From an uncultured Clostridium sp. (GTDB lineage Bacteria > Bacillota > Clostridia > Lachnospirales > Lachnospiraceae), in assembly GCA_900555045.1 (NCBI GenBank), contig USJW01000063.1:1-27814 (forward strand): 27,814 nucleotides of DNA, in the 5' to 3' direction. A program made the position numbers and the translations under genes. This document shows, piece by piece, positions 23,180 to 27,814 of the stretch (positions are counted from its first letter, which is position 1; every line of letters starts with the position of its first letter). The notes below the pieces were generated by a model. It did not search any database and had not been told where the DNA came from. It worked only from the letters and a program-made list of their open reading frames with translations.

Positions 23180-24064
23180 ATGTTGACAGAAGAACAGAGA
23201 AGAGCGCTGCGGGAGGAGACGGACCGGTCCAGAGACCGGGTTCTCACCGAGGAGGAGCTCATGCGCTATCCGGCTGCGACGGGGAGGATGACGGTCCCGA
23301 CGCAGCTGGGGGACACGCCGGTGTTCACCTTTGAGTCCGGCGGGAAAAATGCAGAGCGCCCATTGATCATCAATTTCCACGGGGGCGGGTTTATCAAGGG
23401 AAGAAGCAACCGGGATGATATTTTTTGCCGGAGGATGGCCTGCTCCTTCGGGGCCCTGGTGCTTGACGTGGACTACCGGCTGGCGCCGGAGTACCCGTAT
23501 CCGGCGGCGGTGAATGAGTCCTGGGAGGTGGTTTTGTGGGCCTGGGAGAATCGGGAAAGTTTGCAGTTTGACCCGGGACGGGTGGTCCTCATGGGGCACA
23601 GCGCCGGGGGAAACCTGGTGGCGTCGATCTGCATGCGCCTGGGGGAGAGCGGGCTGTTTTCACCCTGCTGCGCTCTTCTCGACTACCCGCCCTTAGACCT
23701 GGCGAAGGACCCGGCCGAGAAGAGGCGGACCAGCGCGGATATGCCCGTGGAGCGGGCCAGGGACTACAACCGCAAGTACATCCGTCCGGAGCAGAGTAGG
23801 GAGCCGTTTGCGAGCCCGGTCTACGCGCCAAGCGCTATGCTGGGGCGGTTCCCGGACACGCTCGTCATCTCCGCCGGGGAGGACAGCTTGGGCTGGGAGG
23901 ACGAGGAGTTTGCCGTCATGCTGGCGCGAAGCGGCGTCACGGTGACACTCCGGCGGTTTGTGGACAGCCCCCACGGGTTCGTGATGAACCGGGTCGCCGA
24001 GTGGGAGAAGGCGATGGAGCTCATTGAGCGGTATGTGGGAGAACATTTGAGGCGGGAACTGTAA
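23180..24064 (+). CDS. Alpha/beta hydrolase of the HSL type (carboxylesterase)
   Basis: 294 aa from the ATG at 23180 (GGGAGGG six bases upstream); a TTG at 23165 is in frame but has no site. The oxyanion motif is HGGGF at 67-71, the nucleophile S141 sits in GHSAGGN (most family members have GDSAGGN), and D235 in SAGEDS and H265 in SPHGF complete the triad. No signal peptide, so it works in the cytosol, probably on a small acyl ester or lactone. As the last gene of the enolase/permease operon it may release the acid from an ester or open a lactone. A terminator follows at once. Confidence 0.92.
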   Translation: MLTEEQRRALREETDRSRDRVLTEEELMRYPAATGRMTVPTQLGDTPVFTFESGGKNAERPLIINFHGGGFIKGRSNRDDIFCRRMACSFGALVLDVDYRLAPEYPYPAAVNESWEVVLWAWENRESLQFDPGRVVLMGHSAGGNLVASICMRLGESGLFSPCCALLDYPPLDLAKDPAEKRRTSADMPVERARDYNRKYIRPEQSREPFASPVYAPSAMLGRFPDTLVISAGEDSLGWEDEEFAVMLARSGVTVTLRRFVDSPHGFVMNRVAEWEKAMELIERYVGEHLRREL

Positions 24065-24070
24065 AATTTG

Positions 24071-24106
24071 AGGAGTGCCATCCGGGGAGGACGGCACTCC
24101 TTTTTT
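24071..24106 (+). terminator. Terminator of the enolase/permease/esterase operon
   Basis: GGAGTGCC (24072-24079) and GGCACTCC (24093-24100) form an 8-bp stem, followed by six T. Confidence 0.92.
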
Positions 24107-24157
24107 GAATTTTGAATATTTCATTAAGATTTATCATATAACAATATTAATTTATTG

Positions 24158-24183
24158 TTTTTCAATAAAATCTTATTGAAAAA
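24158..24183. repeat. Perfect 11-bp inverted repeat over the -35 box
   Basis: TTTTTCAATAA (24158-24168) and TTATTGAAAAA (24173-24183) are exact complements around AATC. The right arm covers the -35 box of the promoter at 24176-24204. This is a good operator for a small dimeric repressor, and the XRE protein of the same operon is the obvious candidate. Confidence 0.75.
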
Positions 24184-24204
24184 TGATAATGCATGTGATA
24201 TATT
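24176..24204 (+). promoter_or_regulatory. Promoter of the DUF2975/XRE/DUF4173 operon
   Basis: TTGAAA (24176-24181), a 17-base spacer and TATATT (24199-24204), in an AT-rich stretch that contrasts with the surrounding GC-rich DNA. Confidence 0.8.
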
Positions 24205-24242
24205 CCAGATAATGAGAATGAAAACGGAAGGGCGGAGTGAAT

Positions 24243-24689
24243 ATGAATATGCGGTTGGTCCGGTTTACGAAATGGCTGCTGGATGTGATGTTTTTTGTGG
24301 GGATTGGGATTACGGTGGGGATCCCCGGGATTTTCTATGTGGTGGGAGACTATATTGAGGCGTTCCGGGAGTATTATCTGATCCAGTGCATCCTCTATAT
24401 GGCCTCGGGCGTGCTGACGCTCATCATTGTGTGGGAGCTGCGCAGGATGTTTGTCACGGTGCTCAAGGACCGGGCGTTTGTCCGGGAGAACGCGGCCTCC
24501 TTAAAGCGGATGGGAAAGTGCAGCTTTTTGATCGCGGCGCTCTCGGTGGTGCGGCTGCCGATTTCGCTCACCCCGGCCACGGCGGTGATTATCATCGTGT
24601 TCGCCATCGCGGGGCTGTTCTGCTTTGTGCTGTGCCAGGTGTTCGAGAAGGCGGTGCAGTACAAGGAAGAGAATGATCTGACCATATAG
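24243..24689 (+). CDS. DUF2975 membrane protein
   Basis: 148 aa from the ATG at 24243, with GGAG five bases upstream; a GTG at 24237 and an ATG at 24249 are alternatives. Four hydrophobic segments lie at about 9-33, 46-66, 90-108 and 114-136. A central charged part (RRMFVTVLKDRAFVRENAAS) matches the style of DUF2975 proteins, which typically sit next to a small XRE regulator, as here (compare the B. subtilis YoaS/YozG pair). The function of the family is not established. First gene of a three-gene operon. Confidence 0.85.
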   Translation: MNMRLVRFTKWLLDVMFFVGIGITVGIPGIFYVVGDYIEAFREYYLIQCILYMASGVLTLIIVWELRRMFVTVLKDRAFVRENAASLKRMGKCSFLIAALSVVRLPISLTPATAVIIIVFAIAGLFCFVLCQVFEKAVQYKEENDLTI

Positions 24690-24706
24690 AGAGGGGACGT
24701 GAGAGG

Positions 24707-24949
24707 ATGGGCATTGTCGTAAATTTGGACGTGATGATGGCGAGGCGGAAGAAAGGGCTCACCGAGCTCTCCCAGGAGGTGGACATCACCATGGCGAACT
24801 TATCGATACTTAAAAATAATAAGGCCAAGGCCATACGGTTCTCCACGCTGGAGGCGATCTGTGAGGCCTTAGACTGCCAGCCCGGGGATATTCTCTGCTA
24901 TGTAAAAGAGGAGCAGGGGGAGGAGCGCGGAAGAGGTGAAGGAGAGTGA
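24707..24949 (+). CDS. Small XRE-family regulator (YozG-like)
   Basis: 80 aa. The Cro/CI-type helix-turn-helix covers about 5-66: LDVMMARRKKGLTELSQEVD, then ITMANLSILKNNKAKAIRFS, then the conserved tail TLEAICEALDCQPGDIL. The last 14 residues are acidic and glycine-rich. It should bind DNA as a dimer. The inverted repeat at 24158-24183 is the likely operator, so the operon may be autoregulated. The gene lies 17 bases after the DUF2975 stop, and its end is close to the DUF4173 start. Confidence 0.92.
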   Translation: MGIVVNLDVMMARRKKGLTELSQEVDITMANLSILKNNKAKAIRFSTLEAICEALDCQPGDILCYVKEEQGEERGRGEGE

Positions 24950-24954
24950 GTGAT

Positions 24955-26457
24955 ATGGATGGACAGGGACAGGTGGAGTTAAAAGGTGAGGACATAAAAC
25001 GGCAGAGGCTGGAGCCGGTGGCGGGCGATTTCGGATATTTTGGCGGGCTTTCTTTGGTGTTCGGGGCGGTGGGGACCTTCTTTTTGTACCGCAACCCCAG
25101 CGGGATCACGTTTCCCGCCTATGTGCTCATGGTTTACGGGCTGGCCTGGCTGATTTTTCGCAGGCTGGGGATGGAGTTTAAGCGGCTGTCGTGGTTTGTG
25201 GCCGCGGTGTCGGTTCTCATTGCGGGATCCACCTGCGCCACGGCGTCCCCGGTGATCCATGACCTGAGCCGCACGGCGCTGTTTCTTATGTTTATTGTGT
25301 TTGTGCTGCACCAGTTCTACGACGATACGGCGTGGAATATCGGGAAATATGTGATCTCCATCGTGATTTTTCTGGCGCAGGCCTTGGGTTGTATCAGCTG
25401 GCCCGTCAAGCACGCAGTCCGGTATGCGAAGATGATTCAAAGCGGTAAGTACCGCACGTTTCTGTGGATTCTGGCCGGTTTTATCGTGGGGATCCCGGTG
25501 ACGGTCCTGCTCTCGGCCCTGTTAGCCAGCGCAGATGTGGTGTTTGACGCACTTATAAGCCGGGTGCTGATCGAATATTTGAATCTGTTCACAGTGATCT
25601 CCGTCGTGACGCAGACCATTTTGGGGATGTTCGCCATGTACTGCGTGATCTGTTCCGCGTGCGCCAGGGGAATCAAGGGGGAGGTGAGGGACCGGAGGAA
25701 CGCCGAGCCGGTGATCGCGGTCAGCTTTATGGCGCTGATCTGCGCGGTGTATCTGCTGTTCTGCGGGATCCAGGTGATTTACCTTTTTATGGGAAAAGGA
25801 AGTCTTCCCGAGGGGATGACCTACGCGGGCTATGCCAGGCAGGGATTTTTCCAGCTCCTGTTTGTGGCGCTGTTGAATCTGGTGATGGTGCTGCTGTGCC
25901 TCAAATATTTTCGCAGGAGCAGGCTGTTAGACGGGGTGCTGCTCGTGGTCAGCCTGTGCACCTACGTGATGATCGCATCGGCGTTTTACCGGATGCTTCT
26001 GTACGTCGGACAGTACCGGCTCACCTTCCTGCGCCTGTTTGTGCTGTGGTTTCTGCTCCTTCTGGCGGTGATCATGGCGGGGGTGGTTTTGGTGACGTTT
26101 AAGAACGATTTTCCGCTGTTTCGGTACTGCCTGGTGGTGACGGCAGTGTTTTATCTCCTGTTTGCCTGGATGAAGCCGGACTACCAGATCGCGCGCTACA
26201 ACCTGGCCGCGTACACCAGGCAGACCGCGGGGGAGACGGGCGAGTCCCCCATTGAGGGGGATCTCTATCTCCGTCACCTGTCTGCGGACGCGGCCCCCGC
26301 GGTGGCAGAGCTTCCGGGCGATCCGGAGCTTAAGCGGGAGCTGATTGCCCGGTATCTGGAAAAATATAAGCCGGCGGGCGGTCATGTGGGCCTGCGCACG
26401 TACAATTTTTCATACGCCAGGGCCCTGGGGCTTTGGGATGAGCTTGGCGGTCAGTAG
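24955..26457 (+). CDS. DUF4173 multi-pass membrane protein
   Basis: 500 aa from the ATG at 24955, ten bases after AAGGAG; a GTG at 24946 overlaps the XRE stop (GTGA) but is too close to that site. About ten to twelve hydrophobic segments. The central stretch SLPEGMTYAGYARQGFFQLL is characteristic of DUF4173. The C-terminal soluble tail (about 415-500) holds LYLRHLSADAAPAVAELPGD and ELIARYLEKYK. The family is of unknown function; members often lie beside DUF2975 and XRE genes or two-component genes. The 3' end overlaps the convergent peptidase-like gene by seven bases, and no terminator lies between. Confidence 0.87.
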   Translation: MDGQGQVELKGEDIKRQRLEPVAGDFGYFGGLSLVFGAVGTFFLYRNPSGITFPAYVLMVYGLAWLIFRRLGMEFKRLSWFVAAVSVLIAGSTCATASPVIHDLSRTALFLMFIVFVLHQFYDDTAWNIGKYVISIVIFLAQALGCISWPVKHAVRYAKMIQSGKYRTFLWILAGFIVGIPVTVLLSALLASADVVFDALISRVLIEYLNLFTVISVVTQTILGMFAMYCVICSACARGIKGEVRDRRNAEPVIAVSFMALICAVYLLFCGIQVIYLFMGKGSLPEGMTYAGYARQGFFQLLFVALLNLVMVLLCLKYFRRSRLLDGVLLVVSLCTYVMIASAFYRMLLYVGQYRLTFLRLFVLWFLLLLAVIMAGVVLVTFKNDFPLFRYCLVVTAVFYLLFAWMKPDYQIARYNLAAYTRQTAGETGESPIEGDLYLRHLSADAAPAVAELPGDPELKRELIARYLEKYKPAGGHVGLRTYNFSYARALGLWDELGGQ

Positions 26458-27074
26458 ACGCAGCGGACGGCGTAGATGCGGTTCCCGAAGTGAGACAAGG
26501 GAACCAGCCTGTCCTCCGGCTGAAGGGGGTCCATGCAGTAGAAGCTGCCGTTCTCTGCGCTGACAATCAGCACATAGTGGACGGCGCCCACCACGCCGAC
26601 ACGGACGCGGACGATGGGGTAAATCCCCTGGTCCAGGTACGCGAGAATCTCGTCGGCGGAGGCGCTGCCCTCCCGCTTGATCCGGACGCCCAGGGTTTGT
26701 TCAAGGGCGGCCCACTGGAGGTTTCCCTCGGAGTCAAAGCCGCCGCCCTGGGAGAGGGAGGCGGCCAGCGTTTGGGGGGTGAGTGCGTCCCGGTTCTCCA
26801 CATCCAGCTCCTCCATCCGGACCGCGGAGGCGATGCAGGAGATCAGACAGCCGGAGCTTCCGATGGTGAAGCGGGATTCGCCCAGGGGATCCTCCTTCCA
26901 GGCGGGGTCGCGCTGCCTTAAGTACACCGGCTCTGCGCCGGAGATGTCCCGGTCCGGCCGGATGTTGGTACCGCCGCGCAGGCGGTATGCGGCGAGAAGC
27001 GTCCCGGCTGCACAGAGGGCGAAGAGCAGAGGCAGGATTACTTTTTTCATCGAATAATTTCTTTTGCGGGCCAT
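26451..27074 (-). CDS. Exported C39-like cysteine peptidase
   Basis: 207 aa from the ATG at 27072-27074 (AAGGTGG eight bases upstream); the GTG at 27086 lies inside that ribosome site and is unlikely. An N-terminal hydrophobic segment at about 10-29 (VILPLLFALCAAGTLLAAY) is an uncleaved anchor or signal peptide. The mature domain resembles the Peptidase_C39_2 group: catalytic C76 in IGSSGCLISCIASA, H166 in AVHYVLIVS and D182 in CMDPL. It probably acts outside the membrane on an unknown peptide or amide bond. It is not linked to an ABC exporter, so not a bacteriocin leader peptidase. Its end overlaps the DUF4173 gene. Confidence 0.87.
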   Translation of the reverse strand: MARKRNYSMKKVILPLLFALCAAGTLLAAYRLRGGTNIRPDRDISGAEPVYLRQRDPAWKEDPLGESRFTIGSSGCLISCIASAVRMEELDVENRDALTPQTLAASLSQGGGFDSEGNLQWAALEQTLGVRIKREGSASADEILAYLDQGIYPIVRVRVGVVGAVHYVLIVSAENGSFYCMDPLQPEDRLVPLSHFGNRIYAVRCVY

Positions 27075-27126
27075 GAGTTTTTCCACCTTTTTTTTATGTA
27101 TTGTATCACTTACAGACTCAACTTCT

Positions 27127-27132
27127 ATTATA
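27127..27132 (-). promoter_or_regulatory. Extended -10 promoter of the peptidase gene
   Basis: On the minus strand TGCTATAAT is an extended -10 box with a perfect TATAAT, about 53 bases before the ATG. No clear -35 box is present, as is common for extended -10 promoters. Confidence 0.6.
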
Positions 27133-27175
27133 GCACGGGAAGTGTCGGATTCTACACAAATTTAGTGAGGCTTTG

Positions 27176-27204
27176 TTGACAAACCGAACCGGATACGCTA
27201 AGCT
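27176..27204 (+). promoter_or_regulatory. Promoter of the MarR-type gene
   Basis: Perfect TTGACA (27176-27181), a 17-base spacer and TAAGCT (27199-27204). The -10 box lies in a CTAAGCTAAG tandem, and an imperfect CTAA/TTAG dyad follows at 27203-27219; either could be an autoregulatory site. Confidence 0.7.
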
Positions 27205-27241
27205 AAGTTGTAATATTAGTTTGTTGAGATGGAGAAGTGAA

Positions 27242-27742
27242 ATGACGGCTGAAGAAAGATATGCGCTGTTCTGTGAGTTGGTTGACTCCTTTGATATGGG
27301 CTGCAGGTACGTGGACGAGTACAATTCCCTGCTGCACGATTACAACGGGGTGGTTTTGTACCAGGCAGAATCGCAGTTTATCCACAAGATTGGACAGGAA
27401 CCCGGAATTACGATCACAGAGCTGGCGGTCTATTTTGACAAGACCAGAAGCGCTTGTTCTCAGCTGATGAGGCGGATGAAGGACAAGGGGTGGCTCTACC
27501 AGGAGCGCAACACGGACAATAACCGCGAGTACAATCTGTACCTGACCGAGGAGGGACAGAAAATTTATAATTATCATCTGAAGTTTGAGGAGGCATGCTA
27601 CCGTCGCACCATGCGGATGCTGGACTCATTTACGGAGGAGGAGTTAGAGATATACATCCGCATCCAAAAAAAGATGAACGACTCGTTCAAGCTGGATGTG
27701 GAGGAGAGCAGGATGCTGCAGGTCAACAGCAGCAGGTCTTAA
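27242..27742 (+). CDS. MarR-family transcriptional regulator
   Basis: 166 aa from the ATG at 27242, with GGAGA six to seven bases upstream; the frame is open 23 codons earlier but that part covers the promoter. Helical dimerisation parts flank a winged helix-turn-helix: IGQEPGITITELAVYFDKTR, then SACSQLMRRMKDKGWLYQER, with the wing NTDNNREYNLYLTEEG. It should bind DNA as a dimer and respond to a small molecule. The regulated gene may lie beyond the right edge, since no operon partner is inside the window. Several cysteines (at about 11, 21, 69 and 118) could be redox-sensing, but no known motif is evident. Confidence 0.92.
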   Translation: MTAEERYALFCELVDSFDMGCRYVDEYNSLLHDYNGVVLYQAESQFIHKIGQEPGITITELAVYFDKTRSACSQLMRRMKDKGWLYQERNTDNNREYNLYLTEEGQKIYNYHLKFEEACYRRTMRMLDSFTEEELEIYIRIQKKMNDSFKLDVEESRMLQVNSSRS

Positions 27743-27758
27743 ATGGCAGGTGGCCGCC

Positions 27759-27791
27759 AGCCCGAGCAATCGGTATGACGGCTCTTTTTTT
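27759..27791 (+). terminator. Probable terminator of the MarR-type gene
   Basis: AGCC (27759-27762) and GGCT (27780-27783) enclose an inner CCGA-GCAA-TCGG hairpin, and seven T follow. The structure is imperfect but well placed. Confidence 0.5.
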
Positions 27792-27814
27792 GTTCTGAAA
27801 TAAAAAAACGACGG

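Noticed and set aside
26451..27074. C39-like protein as a bacteriocin-processing peptidase
   Set aside because: There is no ABC transporter fusion or neighbour and no double-glycine leader peptide nearby; a single N-terminal anchor points to an exported enzyme.

Overview
The window looks like chromosomal DNA of a GC-rich member of the Clostridia, most probably Lachnospiraceae (Enterocloster/Hungatella-like). The reasons are strong AGGAGG-type ribosome sites, consensus vegetative promoters, a threonine T-box ahead of thrS, a ThrRS without its TGS domain, a DUF3842 gene, an ECF-transporter S component, and heavy use of GGG, GAG and GCG codons. No phage, insertion sequence, CRISPR array or rRNA was found. 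The lineage is inferred from protein character only; no search was run.

Layout. 1-421: tRNA cluster Tyr (5' end cut off), initiator Met, Lys, Phe, with a terminator. 550-2142: PAS/GGDEF diguanylate cyclase. 2176-2372: a complete tRNA-Leu(CAG) unit with consensus promoter and terminator. 2402-2799: two small minus-strand genes (59 and 62 aa). 2964-4946: membrane-anchored, repeat-containing surface protein. 5044-6554: minus-strand operon of DUF3842 protein, 77-aa protein and nitrilase-family amidohydrolase. 6666-8549: strong promoter, structured leader with terminator (orphan riboswitch candidate), ECF S component, and a two-domain uridine-kinase-like protein. 8523-10691: T-box and thrS. 10703-13538: secreted coiled-coil protein divergent from an OmpR-type two-component system.

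13620-19512 reads as a complete maltose pathway. A LacI/MalR-like repressor faces an operon of an A-C-B PTS permease, an EEP-family protein best explained as maltose 6'-phosphate phosphatase (MapP), and 4-alpha-glucanotransferase (MalQ). The PTS would import maltose as maltose 6'-phosphate, MapP would strip the phosphate inside the cell, and MalQ would disproportionate the maltose. The shared intergenic region holds promoters for both directions, a cre/LacI-like operator and a pair of 12-bp direct repeats 30 bp apart.

19622-24106 looks like an acid-sugar locus: a LysR regulator divergent from a mandelate-racemase-type enolase, an SLC13-like permease and an HSL-type esterase. Its substrate cannot be read from the sequence.

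24158-26457 is an operon of DUF2975 membrane protein, small XRE regulator and DUF4173 membrane protein, with an 11-bp perfect inverted repeat over its promoter. 26451-27074 (minus) is an exported C39-like cysteine peptidase whose 3' end overlaps the DUF4173 gene. 27242-27742 is a MarR-type regulator at the right edge.

The best candidates for something undescribed are the leader plus ECF/kinase pair at 6666-8549, the LysR/enolase/permease/esterase locus, the two-component system with its secreted coiled-coil partner, and the small-protein pair at 2402-2799.
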